From: Rhyzopertha dominica
Lineage: Eukaryota > Arthropoda > Insecta > Coleoptera > Bostrichidae
Assembly (NCBI GenBank): GCA_025024175.1
Contig: QCXZ01000137.1
Span: 5,208,001 to 5,272,000 of the forward strand
Direction: 5' to 3'
Length of the DNA stretch: 64,000 bases
The notes beneath the pieces are model-generated. The model worked only from the letters and a program-made list of their open reading frames with translations, ran no database searches and had not been told where the DNA came from. Both the position numbers and the translations under genes were made by a program. How positions within the stretch are numbered: position 1 is the stretch's first letter; each line of letters begins with the position of its first letter. Positions 33,443-45,544 of the stretch are shown here, piece after piece.

Positions 33443-34931
33443 TACAGGGTGGGCCAAGTGAACGTATTTCTTCCATAACTCCACAACTATTGAAAATATG
33501 AAAAACTTTTTTTATATAAAAGTGATCCAGTTATATATGCTGCATATTGTAAAAATATTTTTGAAAACCGTTCAATTCCGGTTATACAGGAAACGCATTC
33601 CAACTTCCTTATTTTAAATAGAACACCTCGTATATTTTTACATTTTTGCATTCCTTTTGAATTCTAAGGTTATTTTGTATAACATACCATACCTCTAAAA
33701 TGTACAGTTTACGAGAAAATAAGGCTAAAACAAAAAATCGTCGTTTGCAGCGCTCCCCGGCATTTTAAATATCTTCCAATATGAGACACCTAGAAGACTG
33801 CGGTTTGCACGCCGCGTAAGTTAAGAAAATGGCCTATCATTTGCGCCTTCAAGCAGGTTTATTACTTTTAAATTGAAAGTAATACATCAGTTGCCATATG
33901 AAACTTTTTTTACACCATCAGATGCAAAATTAAATTATCTTTAATTTGATGTCACTATCTATTACTAACAGTTTTGCAACAATTTGCGTTTTTTTGATTT
34001 TTTAGATTAAAATAGCGTATATCAGGTATGCCTTGACAAGACCTGGGAAGCGGCTAAATGTCAGCGCTGGCCCTTGGTGAGTTTTAGCGTTAATTGTTGA
34101 ATTCTTTGTGCCGCCTTATTGTAACTGCTGCTAAGCTACAATATGCACGGCGATAGTAGTGAAGGTTGCAGATCAATGTCACCCCACAGCTCCGAAACGT
34201 GAGTGTGTATTTTCAACATATTCTGTAGTGTTTTGTGGGATAATTAACTTTAAGGTTGCAGAAGCTCACATTTCGGAGCCAGCACCGATATTTTACCGCC
34301 TCCCAGGTTTTGTTAAGGCGTACCTGATATAAGTGATTTTAATCTTAAAAGTCAGAAAAACGCAAATTGTTGCAAAACTGTCAGTAATAGATAGTGACAA
34401 CCTGATCTCAAATTAAAGAATACTTAATTTTGCATCTGATGGTGTAAAAAAAGTTGCATGTTCCATTTAAAAAATTGACTTATCGCAGTTTGAAATATTT
34501 CATATGGCAACTGATGTATTACTTTCAATTTAAAAGTAATAAACCTGCTTGAAGACGCAAATGATAGGTCATTTTCTTAACTTACGCGGCGCACAAACCG
34601 CAGTCTTCTAGGTGTCTCATATTGGAAGATATTAAAATGGTGGGGAGCGCTGCAAACGGCTTATTTTCTCGAAAACTGTACATTTTAGAGGTATGGTATG
34701 TTATACAAAATAACCTTAGAATTTTACAAGGAATGTAAAAATATACGGGGTGTTCTATTAAAATAAGGAAGTTGGTATGCGTTTCCGATATAACCGGAAG
34801 TGAACGGTTTTCAAAAATATTTTTACAATATGCAGCATATAAAACTGGATCACTTTTATATAAAAAAGATTTTCATATTTTCAATAGTTGTGTAGTTATG
34901 GAAAAAATACGTTCACTTGACCCACCCTGTA
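33443..34931. mobile_element. Foldback-type element with ~610-bp inverted arms
   Basis: Element 33445-34929 between TA duplications (33443-33444, 34930-34931). Ends: CAGGGTGGGCCAAGTG and its reverse complement with one change. The left arm (33445-34055) pairs with the right arm (about 34294-34929) over nearly its full length with moderate divergence. The middle (34056-34293) is related to the MITE at 18575-18912, partly in direct and partly in inverted orientation. No ORF. Confidence 0.88.
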
Positions 34932-35955
34932 TATACTGTTATTGTAACAGTTTTTGTTATTAGATATAAGTTGAAAGTGTAAGATCATTTGTTGTTTGTG
35001 TAAATAGCCAAATGCAAGATAAAAGGTGTATTACTATTATTAATAGCGGGTTCCACGCGAACCACCAGCATTTTTACATCAAATCGTGCTAGGCATTCTC
35101 TTTGTTAAATCTGCTTCGTTTGTGCATGCCAGATCTGCTTCCTGAAACCCTGGAATTAGCCGTAAAACCTCGGTGCCTTTGAAGGAATTCCTTCGAGCAA
35201 TCGTAAGATTCTTTCCGAGCACCGCAGTCTGATTCCAGCATAAGCGCTGGCGGCAAATTGTGTCAGACGGTGTATATACTTTTGAATAAGAAAGGAGCTA
35301 CAATTACCGTTTGTACTGGTACCAAACGGCGTCCTTGGAGGTGTATCTCCGTTTTCGAGCGGGCGAAGGATACCGCCCACGTCGCAGGAGATGCGGCCCT
35401 GTTAATCTCACAGGCTTCTCGGAATAATACATCTTATGTTTGGTGCAGGCGTGAGTTACACCGCTGCCTTCTAATTATGCGTTATTTGCATGTATAGTGA
35501 GGCCAGACGGGTGCCACAAATTCACTTGTCTGGACGTAATTAAACGTGGACCAGCAATCGAACCTGGTCTTTTCACTTGTGGCAGATTGCAGTTTGTGAA
35601 AGATGATCCTAAAGGAAAACGATGACGTTGGACTTTATATGTGGTACTCAATGTGATAATTTTGCCACCAGACTAAAAGGTACAAATTCATCGCGAATTT
35701 AACGAGTAGTTTAATTTTGACAGCTTGGTACCATATTCTTGCTCGTATCCTCTTTTATTAGATACTGAAAAATAATAATGTCATAACGTTTTATAAGGAA
35801 TAATCTATTAGCGTGGTATGTAGCATTTGCCAATATATTTTTATATCAGTTTCTCTTTAAATTAAGGCTTAAAAGCTACAATAATGTTTTAGAGTCCAAA
35901 ATAAAGGTTTAGTCGTGTATTTTAGAATACCAAGCCCGCATGACTCTTGAACACC
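34932..35955. other. No gene seen; GC-richer patch
   Basis: 35040-35560 is GC-richer with short frames on both strands (74-79 aa) but no recognisable motif. Probably single-copy sequence. Confidence 0.5.
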
Positions 35956-36115
35956 TTCTAAAATTAAGTTTAAATAAAAGACAAGAAAATCTGTCGTTTA
36001 GATTACGACTGTAATCTTTGTCAACGAATTAACCTCAAAAATTTTGTCCGAAACACAGTTCAAACAAATTTTTAAAAGTAAATAAATAAGGTGCCAAGTA
36101 CTGGCGGTTCGTGGC
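35956..36115 (-). mobile_element. PLE-B 3' end fragment
   Basis: Minus strand 36110-35960 matches the PLE-B end at 50975-51110 (shared TTATTTACTTT, GTTTGAACT and TTGACAAAGATTACAG blocks). Includes a decayed hammerhead-like motif at 36028-35988: core TTGACAA, stem II GATTAC/GTAATC intact, but TAAA in place of GAAA. Confidence 0.65.
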
Positions 36116-37860
36116 TTCTCCTGAAGAGGTCAGGTCAGCACCTTTCTTAAAACTAACACAACTTTGTCCGGAAAAATAATACATTCTATTATCGGGGGTC
36201 GAACTTCAGGCTATCCCCCCGGTAGGTTAAGAAACGTTTTACCACTACATCTACCTTCCACGCACCTTGCACCACCCAGGACCACTGATTACGTAGCCAG
36301 CACCATCAAGGTGAAGTAGTTATAAGGATACAATGAGCTGATTTGCTTTCAGTTAGCTGGCACCATCTTGCACCAGTAATTTAGGGCTATACATAAGTTT
36401 ATATTTCTATGACATTTCAAGCAGGATGCATTACGACGCATGTAACTATTCCAACGAATTTGGAAACCATTTATTTTAATGGGTTGAATAGCTTGCACTA
36501 TCGTCCTTGTATCAGTTGATTAATTTCAATTTCAGTTACAAAACTGATACTGATCTATAATTATCTTGTCAAAAATTCTTTAATACCTCTATTACAATAA
36601 TTGAGTATATGTTTATTATATTTGACATTTGAGGCTTTTGTTATTGCTACATAAGGACACCCTTTTATAACTTTGATGGGACAGCTTTATGGATTCTAGA
36701 CAAACAATTTAGGTACTTTGCAGTCGGTACTATCAAAAGATCAAAAGTTTTTATAAGATCTTCAGAAATCTTAGAAATTTTTAGGTGGGATTTTAAGATA
36801 AGTTTTGGCACGTTTCCCCATCTAACAATATGTTAACTTTAGTCTCATAGTCTGTTCTAAAGGCGACATACATGTCCATATGCAAGCAGGAAAACACACA
36901 CACACAAATATCAACCTGGAAATAAAATTGAATAGTCAAGAAGGACCAATAAGAGAGCCGAATGATCACACAATACATAAATCTTTTATTGACGGAACCA
37001 ACTTCAACAAAATTCAAGACTCAATTAGTAAAACACAAGATTTCCAATAAAACAAAAACAACCAGTGTGTTTTAATGACAAAAAAATTCCTGCAGCAGTT
37101 CAAAAATGTAAATGAGTTCACGAAACTGGTTTTCTTGAATGGTGTCCCTTCCACTTTGTCTATAGTTGTGGTACACGCCTGCGAATACTTTAGTCGTTTA
37201 TAGTAAAAAATTGTTTAAATTAAAAAAAAAATACTGTAACTCTTAGAAAAAGCGCAATAGTTTAAGTAAAATTACTCTGGAGTTATACACTTATACTTAT
37301 ACACTTTATTTCACTTTTTGCAAGATATATTAAATAAAAAATATCTTAGTTCGAACAAATTTTATTTAAATTCCTAACCTAAAAGACCTGCTGATATCTA
37401 CTGTATAAAATAATGTTTATCGTACAAATCAAACTCTGGAGTAAAACGAAAAAACAAGTATATCAGGTATCTAAAACAAATGTAATTCCAAAACTTTTTG
37501 TTTGGCAGGTATTGAAATTTTGCATCTGTGCGTATTTTAATTTTCCTACAAACAAATTTTTTCTCCCCCTACATTCGCTGCGCTGGGCTTGTTTATAAAT
37601 TGCAATTCGTATGTTACAAATTGTATTCGCCTGAAATCGATTTTCAATATTCGCTCTCACAGTATACGTTGTCGGAGTGTTAGGGTTCAATATTTACTGT
37701 TGAATTCTACAGGCAACAAATACATCTCAGGCACCTAAACCGTTCTGTGAAGTATGTGATATAAAGTTGTTTTCAACAGGTTGTTATTGTAATGTCAAAA
37801 TTCAATTACCTATTGCAATAGCTTTGTTGCATTTTTTGCGAATCAGAGAGAGTGTCTAGT
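36116..37860. other. No gene seen
   Basis: AT-rich. No repeats or coding motifs recognised. Open frames here (60-76 aa) are not convincing. Confidence 0.5.
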
Positions 37861-37874
37861 ACAAAGATTACGTC

Positions 37875-38773
37875 TCAAATTTGCAGAAGTTTGATAGAAT
37901 TAGAGACTGCTTTGTCAACACTGTTATTAACAGTTCTTAATGATGTCAATGATATCTTTTGCTTGAACCCAACTCTATTTCGCGTTGCTATGATTTTAGT
38001 GCGAATCCGACGGTCAACTTCTTCCCGCAAATTCTCTGTGGGGTTGAGGTCCGGTGACGATGCCGGACATTGCCTAACCTGAACATTGTTTTCGTGAAAC
38101 CACTCCTGAACAGGACGAGATGGCATCTCCCACTCTATTCCCCTCTAAAAAGTGCAGTGGACCTACTCTATTCCACGAAAAACAACCCCATCATAACACA
38201 CTGTCTTGCCTGTGCTTAATTGTTGGTGTAACATACTATGGGTTAAATCTCAAATTAACCGGACACCTTATCCCATCAGAATTAAAAATTGTGTAACGAG
38301 GTTTATCGTTAAACAATATTTTTCTCCAATGTTGAACGTTTCAGTTCAAATGTTGACGAGCAAATTCAAGCCATTCATGTCTATTTCTTTCTGAAACAAT
38401 TGGTTTCTCAGCTGGACGTCTGCTATAGAGTTTTGGCTCAACTAATCCGTGTTGAACAGTCCTTGCACTAACTGTCAGTTCAGGAATTTCAGCAATTATT
38501 CGTGGACTTTCAAGGATCTCTTTGACTAACACTTTTGATTCGACTGTCCACCCAAAATGTAGTTTTTCTAGGTCTTCCTGATTTTGGCAATTTTTCTACA
38601 TGTCCTCTCTCATTATTACATGAAGTTATTTTGGATACACTATATTTGGGTAAAAGAAACTGTCTGGAAATGGTAGTTACAGTCATTCCTTCCAAACAGG
38701 CGTTCACCATCATTTGTTTTAACTCTATATAAATTGGTTTATCTTTTGGCATGTTTCTTTCCGGTAAAAACAT
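37875..38773 (-). pseudogene. Tc1-like transposase pseudogene
   Basis: Minus strand, in order: MPKDKPIYIELKQMMVNACL and HTH sequence KSGRPRKTTFWVDSRIK (38773-38510), then LTVSARTVQHGLVEPKLYSR (38532-38341), a broken catalytic middle with remnants of the usual WWGCFSW block (about 38340-38130), then VRQCPASSPDLNPTENLREE (38126-37875) with the third catalytic site including Glu. Several frameshifts. No terminal inverted repeats found. Confidence 0.85.
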
Positions 38774-39300
38774 TAATTATGCACTTAATAATCTCACAAT
38801 AAGTTTTTCTAAATCAGCTTGTTCTTAACCGCCTTTTTTCGCGTGAAATCAAAAGTTGCTTTACTTTTGTCGCTGTCAGAAAGTGCACTTCTCATAAATC
38901 GTTAACCACTAATTTTATGTGACACTTGCAAACAGTTTCATTTTCCCTGAAAGGGTAGCCTACTATGAGCTTTTAATCTGAAAGGTTTTTAATTTCTCTG
39001 GTTACCAAGGAGATTTTAGAAAATGACTTATTTGATTATTATGATAGGGTTGCTTCACTTTTATCCAATATTGTAGAAGGCCCAAAACGGTACCCTGTGT
39101 AACTCCGAGTTCTGCTTAAGAAATACTCTTTTCTTTGTCATATGATGTTTGTTGTAGTAATGCGGGTTTTCAACAACATCCAGGTTTCTGTCCTTGGTCA
39201 TAAAGTGTAAGAATAGCTTGCAACTAAACTTTAGTACTATAGCCAACTAGAACTAGACTACAACGTGTAACTTTTCTAAATAAAGCCATGCCTATTTTAA
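38774..39300. other. No gene seen
   Basis: AT-rich spacer. Confidence 0.5.
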
Positions 39301-39415
39301 AGTAAGAATTTAGGATGGCAATGCCATATGTCAGCATTACACAGACATGATGACAAAGCCACCTAGCTGCCTTAACGGGTACTACTTCCTAAAGGATGAC
39401 CTGTAGCCTGACATG
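39301..39415 (-). mobile_element. Fragment of the hammerhead-bearing repeat without ribozyme
   Basis: The minus strand equals the terminal ~113-bp repeat of the 48.5 kb element (TGTCAGGCTACAGGTCA ... ATTCTTACTT), with a few changes. The hammerhead part is absent. This resembles a solo terminal repeat or a 5'-truncated copy. Candidate duplications TGCCTATTTTA/TGCACATTTTT are imperfect. Confidence 0.75.
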
Positions 39416-40339
39416 CACATTTTTGTTTGTCGTTTATGAACAATAGAACAAAGAAGACGTAACACATCGGGGTCGTCTTTTAATACATAAATATGTTACA
39501 GCTAACGTATAATACACAAATGGAGAAAGACTTGAGTATTCATATTTCAGTTAATATATTTTTACAAGCTTCGGCGACTTCAGTGCTGAACTTTTTACTT
39601 ATCATAAAAGGTAACTAAAAGTAATTAAACGTGTTATTCTTAAGAAATCGCATTTCATCGCCCACTTCTTGAAACGCTGCAAGTTGTTAGAGTCCTACAC
39701 AGGCCATAAAAAAGTGGAAGGCGTTGTGAATCTTATTAAGTTGGTTCTGATCTAAGGTGTTCGAATGACCGCTTCGTTCCGATTTAACGTTGGAGCCCAC
39801 GCGAACGTAAAAATGGAGTTATTCTACTAATAATAAGATTACAGAGTGCTGTGTCAGGCTTTTAGAGGCAATAAGGGGAGGTTACATTATTTTCTAATAA
39901 TAGGCAGGAAAAAGAGCTTTGTTAAAATTAAAGTAGTTAGAAAAATGCCTTGTCTAAATATAGCTTTCGTACAGACGATATAAGCAAGTCGCGGTCCTTG
40001 GAATACGGAATAACATCAATATTGATATCTAGAACAGACGAAATTTAAAGGTGTCGAACGCAAGCCGTCCTGATCAAGATAAATGGCAATTTTAAATCCG
40101 CGGGTATATAAGAGGCTATCATATTTCTTCTAAAGGTAAGCATAAATCTGCAATGTATGAAATGGCTAACATGTGTGTGGTTCTTCCCTAATTTGGTTAT
40201 TATAAGAGGGAAATGCTCGGAAGGAAGGGGTTTAATGTAAGTTTGCAAATATTGTCGACATTACTTACACCATAACTAGACGAATAAAGCCTTTATGGAG
40301 GAAAACGTATAAAAATGAAAACGTAATATTAATATTACG
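39416..40339. other. No gene seen
   Basis: AT-rich, no recognisable feature. Confidence 0.5.
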
Positions 40340-40745
40340 TGCGTAAGTTCCTCAAAGGCGAGGTTTAAAAGTAGCTGCATGATGAGCTAGTCTGGTCTTC
40401 CACCTAACTAGTAAAATTGTAAAAGGACGTTTGAACATTTGAGATCGATGCAATGGCGTTAGCAATCCTTTGAATCTGACGCTAAGATGGTGCACATCTG
40501 GGCTAAATGAAATTTTGTTATAAACATAAGTTAGTATTCGAAAAAGAATGATCTCCTGATAGAGGCAGGCATAATGTAGATATCTCCGTCTATTTATGCT
40601 AAGCCAGCCCACCTCAGCAAGTTCGTGACTGATACGGGCAAATATTTTTTGTATTAACTTAAGTAGTTACATGCAGTTAAATCGGATCTGAGTGTCCATA
40701 AATCTACCATGATCGACAAAATTTAACCTTGTACTATCTATATAA
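40340..40745 (-). pseudogene. Non-LTR retrotransposon ORF2 C-terminal relic
   Basis: Minus strand reads GWLSINRRRYLHYACLYQEI, then YVYNKISFSPDVHHLSVRFK, the C-terminal region after the reverse transcriptase in jockey/CR1-like elements. Related wording occurs at 63414-63692. 5'-truncated copy. Confidence 0.7.
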
Positions 40746-40994
40746 TAATAGTCTTTATAATACTTTTTATTGTCCAGCGGTATACACCAATTGCAGGATA
40801 ATTGTTCTTTAAGTTCAGACAAACAGACAATATAAAATTACCCTACAAAGCAAAACCCCCTCAACAACTGTCTACGTGATACAAAATTAATATCGCCAGA
40901 ATTTCCATAACAATTAAAATTATTGCGCATGAGATTCACAGGAGCTCTCGTCATAATACTACTTTTACCCACAGTACAATAGAAAAGCGGTGTA

Positions 40995-41070
40995 TGCCTG
41001 CTAGGAATACGCGGAATACAGAAATTAATTAATGTCTGCTAGAAATACGCGGAATACAGAAATTAATTTT
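40995..41070 (+). repeat. Tandem duplication, two 38-bp units
   Basis: Units begin at 40995 and 41033; shared GAATACGCGGAATACAGAAA-type core (AATACGCGGAATACAG) with two substitutions near the start and end. Confidence 0.85.
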
Positions 41071-41276
41071 AGACAGTAGAATAGAACAATCAATGTTATT
41101 ATGTAATAGATCATAAATGTATATAACAACTATAAATTGGATAATAGATCAGTGCAGAGATTTCAATGCAAAGATATTACTAAAATTCTTGGTGTTACAA
41201 ATAACAAATCCCAAAGTTTTATAACACCAGAGTAGTAATATGATCACTAAATGTACATGAAACATCCCATATTATA

Positions 41277-44018
41277 TACCGTTTTTCACATAAGTTTGCA
41301 GTTACGCAATGATTTACTTGTTTTTATTGCCACCATAACATACCTAAGAGCAGACAATTCATTGGTGCAGAACGACTGTGACATTTCATTTATGTTGGTA
41401 CTAGCGTCCATGGTTGTCGGATCTTTTGACACTGACACTGTCGATTGACATTTCACTTTGAATGTCAAAGCGTGTTTATAACAGTTTGTGTGATTTTGGT
41501 TTTTTGCTCTTATTACGGTTGCATTAGCCTTTGTGTTCTGTAAAATCAGTTTTGTTTTAAAACTAGCTGTAGTCGGTTCGTGAGAACAACTTAAAACAAG
41601 CAGGTTTTCTGCTACGTGTGGAATAACATGCCAAAACTGTTAAGCAGCAGAGCCAAGGAAATGTTTCCTTCTTTGATCTCTTTGAGAAGGAGCTAGAGAA
41701 TGGGCCACTGCAGTCTGTTAGAGAAGTAAGTATACAATGATTGTTTTTTGCACAGTACAAAATACCTAACCTACAAATCTACATTGAAATTTGTAGCATG
41801 TGGCAAACGCATTAGACTTAAGTTTGTCTACTGTAAACCATTTGTCAGCGAGCGCGAGAAGTGGAAAGCCAGTGTGCAGTCCAAAAAAAGAAACGACTAA
41901 GAGCAAGTCCCATCACTAACTNNTCTTCGTCTCAGCAGGTTGCAATTCGTGATGTCATATACGATATGTACAAAGAAAGTAANTTATCAAGGTCAGCACT
42001 TAGAACATTATTATTAATGTGTTTTATATTTTAGAAGTAANCATAACCTTATCTACTCTTTCCATAAAACTGAAAGAAAAGCAACTATTTATTGGGAGCA
42101 AATCATCACTGTGGAAGTTAATAATTTCCATGGGCTTCAAATACAAAAAAGATGACCCCCCGCGGTGGTTTAATGGAAATTAGTGACATTGCTTCAAAGC
42201 GCATACAGTTTTTTGCACTCATATAAACAACTTCAAAGTCAAAATATGTACCAGTTTGTTTTCTTGGATGAAACATGGATATTCCAAGATGGGACACAAA
42301 AAACACAATACGCCATGGTGAAATGAACAGCGAAAATTTTCTCCGATGGTTTGAAGAGCAGTTAGTTAAAATTAGAGCAGCCATCCGTTATTGTTATGGA
42401 TAATGCACCCTACCACAGTGTAGTCGAAAATAATTGACAAATGGTGGGCAAGGGAACAACTGCTTGATGCCGAAGATATTGCTCAAGTTATAATTAATGT
42501 AAATAGTGATGACAGTGAAAGTGAAGTACTTTTCAATAAAGCTTAAACACAACCACAAAGTACAGCTTTGGAATGTATAAATTTATTATCCTGAAAATAG
42601 TTACCAAGTGAAGCAAAGCAGAGCTGAACACTACAATGTGTTCACAGATTAGGTTTCAGATACATATTTCGATTTAATAATTTCACTGCAAGAAGGAATG
42701 TATGTTTCTCTTAAAAAGTAAAATGTATCAAGTAATATTTATAGCAAAATTTACTCTAAACAGTATCTAGCGGATGTCTCCAAAAATAAAGTGTAAGCAT
42801 CTCATATTAATCAGAATGAACACTGCCAACTACCGCTTCCACCCTGTTCTTCCATTAAAACAAAAAAAAATAGCCACTGAAAGTGTTTTGCCAGCATATA
42901 ACTTTTAATAATATGTATAAAAGAACATGTTCATAGATACTTTTTGGTTTGATGTAAAAGTTTGATATTGGTTTGTTGGGGATGCAGTGCATGTCTTGCA
43001 TTAATACGTCAACATAAAATTTGTTCAAAATATTCCACTTTTAAGATAACCAAATTAAAGTTTTATTGTTTCTGATTCATAAAAGTTTTAAATCAAAACG
43101 ATAGAAAAGTATACTCGTAGTAGGTATAGTGTGATATCTGATTTTAAGTGTTTGGTCGATTAGGATCTACAGGCATGGTGGTTGATATTTCAATTATTAT
43201 CAATGTTTGATATTATACATTTCATGCAGTTGCCAGCTATTTTAACCCTATAATATTTCTATTAGCAGCTTTTGTAAGATTGGAATCTGATTGCTTTTGT
43301 ATCTCAAACTACACAGTTGATGTCAAGACTAATATCTGCTAAAATGTGAAGCTTCTACAAAACAAGCTTGAAATTTGTTGTAGCAATACACAACACGATA
43401 TCATAATTTCATATTTTGTGAATAGGTTTCATGTTATTGGGGATGCTGGACAGTGTTCACCATACATTTGAGGCTGTGGTATTCACAAAGTTTGTTAATA
43501 CTGCTAAAACGATTTAACTCCCGCTATAAACAGCCCCTGTTAGTCACTCTCTTTATGTCAGTAGTTATAACCATAACCTCAATTTGAATATATACGATAC
43601 GACGTCGTGTTTCGGTTCTGTATTTTATAATTTTCAAGTAGAACTCCTTGTTGTACATAGGATTTCTGAAATCTAAGAAACGTTTTAACATCAACACGCG
43701 TGCAGCAGGGTATCACACGGTCACCGCAGTTTTACCCATTTATTTACAGTTAAGAGTTAAAATTTGCGAGGCAAATGGAGCAAATCAGGAATGTGGCAAG
43801 ATGCAGCTCACTAACTACCGCGATACACTGTGCTCCCATGAAATTGCACCATGACCTCTAAATATAAAATTTTACGCACTAAGCGATACGGAATTGACAG
43901 ATCAAATGTCAATGTTAATTTGTGAGGTTAGTTTGCTTGTCAACTAGCGGTAAACCTGGCAACAATGATAACAAGTGACATTATGACCTAACTGCAAACT
44001 TATATGAAAAAACGCATA
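41277..44018 (+). mobile_element. IS630/Tc1-superfamily transposon, ~2.74 kb, decayed
   Basis: Terminal inverted repeats of about 26 bp: left CCGTTTTTCACATAAGTTTG from 41279 and right (minus strand from 44016) TGCGTTTTTTCATATAAGTT, both continuing into TGCAGTTA. TA flanks at 41277-41278 and 44017-44018. Inside is a transposase relic on the plus strand. The rest (42560-43985) is non-coding AT-rich sequence. Confidence 0.7.
41575..42560 (+). pseudogene. IS630-like DDE transposase relic
   Basis: Frames read FDLFEKELENGPLQSVRE (41660-41730), a possible intron or gap after AGAAGTAAG, then VANALDLSLSTVNHLSARAR (41800-41860) as an HTH region. Next come AIRDVIYDMYKES (about 41940-41980), QFVFLDETWIFQDGT (about 42235-42280) and SVIVMDNAPYHSVVEN (about 42385-42430). 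The last two carry the first and second catalytic Asp of a family common in insects. Frameshifts, stops and several Ns; the final catalytic residue was not found. Confidence 0.7.
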
Positions 44019-44105
44019 CTTGTCTTTTACAGATTCTACTCTTGTTAAGATTTAGCCGTTCGTCACATATTCATGCACTAGTGGAGTTTTTACGAGTGTA
44101 GCAAA

Positions 44106-44530
44106 TTACTTACACCAGGTATATAAATTATCAATTTGATTGTGTAATAATACACAGTCATCTAAAGTACTAACATTTGTATACAGTTTAAGATCATCTG
44201 CAAGCATTAAACAAGGGCATGTTATGATCAGTGGTAAGTCGTTAACAAATACTGAAAATAATACGGGCCCTAAGTTAGACCCCAGCGGCACACCCGAGGT
44301 AGGGACAAATGAATTAGAGTGAAGACCACCGTAACACACAAAGTGCACCCTGTTCGGCAAATATGACTTAAGAAGCGATAATAACGGTGCACTAACCCCC
44401 ACCATGTCTAGATTCCTCAACAAGATATAAACATTGAAAGATTGTTTAAGAAATTCTGTACTACTTTTATTACCAAAGACCATCAGTTGCGATTTAGACG
44501 AATTCAAAGCCGTGTTCAGCAGACAATATT
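44106..44530 (-). pseudogene. Non-LTR reverse transcriptase fragment with permuted order
   Basis: 133-aa frame. It contains GVSAPLLSLLKSYLPNRVHF, then SGVPLGSNLGPVLFSVFVND, then LMLADDLKLYTNVS (catalytic pair as LADD), ending DNLYTWCK. The block LNSSKSQLMVFGN, which normally follows the WC(K) region, is found at its N-terminal side instead. So the fragment reads as a circular permutation of the usual palm order. Not a functional gene. Confidence 0.75.
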
Positions 44531-44930
44531 CTTAAGTTTTCAAGATTTTCATTCAGAATTTAGCCAGCCCCAAATTCAAGTAGTTATTGGCGATTTCTTT
44601 TAAAATCTTTTAAAATTAAAGTTCATTGTACCATAATCTTTTAGGAAGTATTGCTGCAATTTTGACATTAACATATAAGAAACNTTTAATAATATACANA
44701 ATAAAAAGTTTAGGAATTGAAATTTGAAATTAAAATAAAAGTGGTTTGTGAATCTGACTAGTGACNACGACGTATATTTNACCTTATTTGTTATCCTCAT
44801 TATATTGTATGCAAAATTTCTGGATTGTTTTATATGTGTATCACATTTAGTATGTACTGGTTAAAATTCCTTTCCCTAATGTAGATGCCCATTTAAAACT
44901 CAAATCAGTAAGTAACATGTTGTTGTTCCA
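44531..44930. other. No gene seen; several Ns
   Basis: AT-rich with ambiguous bases near 44684, 44699, 44766 and 44780. Confidence 0.4.
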
Positions 44931-44972
44931 CTTCTTGTAAACTTAATGTAAATTGGATTGTTGTTGTAGTAA

Positions 44973-45012
44973 GCCCTGAAGAAGATTGTAATAAAGCAAT
45001 TGAAAGCTTGGC
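44973..45012 (+). ncRNA. Hammerhead ribozyme motif (PLE-D, copy 1)
   Basis: GCC (stem I), core CTGAAGA, stem II GATTG/CAATT with a G-U closing pair and an 8-nt loop, GAAA, palindromic stem III AGCT, then T and GGC closing stem I. Short stems I and III suggest function, if any, as a dimer. Confidence 0.6.
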
Positions 45013-45333
45013 CAAAATAAAGAGTACCCTTTAATCTTTACCACTAGGTCGAATTCCCCCAAGATATTTCAGCTCAATATTGACAAGTAAACGACCGCAA
45101 ACTATATTTCCTGTTGTGTTGAATTTAAACGTACAATTTTAAGCTATATTTGAATATTCTATGATCAATTATTTATTTCTTGTTAATTTGAACTACTAGA
45201 CGCAGGAACACGAAGAAATTACATGGTATATTGAAGAAAAATAACTCACAACATAAAATTTTTTTAAATTAATCTCACTTTCGGTAAGATTTACGTAAAA
45301 CCTAGTATACTCCATTGTAAATTTATTGTAGAA

Positions 45334-45370
45334 GCCCTGATGATGTCTTAAATAAAGACGAAAGCTTGGC
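45334..45370 (+). ncRNA. Hammerhead ribozyme motif (PLE-D, copy 2)
   Basis: GCC (45334-45336), CTGATGA (45337-45343), one unpaired T, perfect 5-bp stem II GTCTT/AAGAC with loop AAATA, GAAA (45360-45363), stem III AGCT, T, then GGC (45368-45370). All core positions match the consensus. The best preserved of the PLE hammerheads in this window. Confidence 0.75.
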
Positions 45371-45544
45371 AATGAAAAAAGAGTTCGCTTAATTTTATTA
45401 CACCAAAAGGTCGAATGCCCCCTACTTCTAAAGCTTGAATATGGGCTATATATAGAGTGCCGGTAGATCACTCAGTTTATATGTAAGAAACTCTCAAATC
45501 GGGGTAGTTCGAACGCGTCACTGTAGTGGATTAATGTGCATATT

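Larger units (their letters stand above)
44930..45440 (+). mobile_element. Two tandem Penelope-like terminal repeats
   Basis: Two related segments, about 361 bp apart, each with TTGTAG, AAGCCCTGA, a hammerhead, GAAAGCTTGGC, an A-rich AATAAAGAG-like stretch and then AGGTCGAATNCCCCC. No ORF of the element remains nearby. Tandem terminal repeats are usual in PLEs. Confidence 0.65.
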
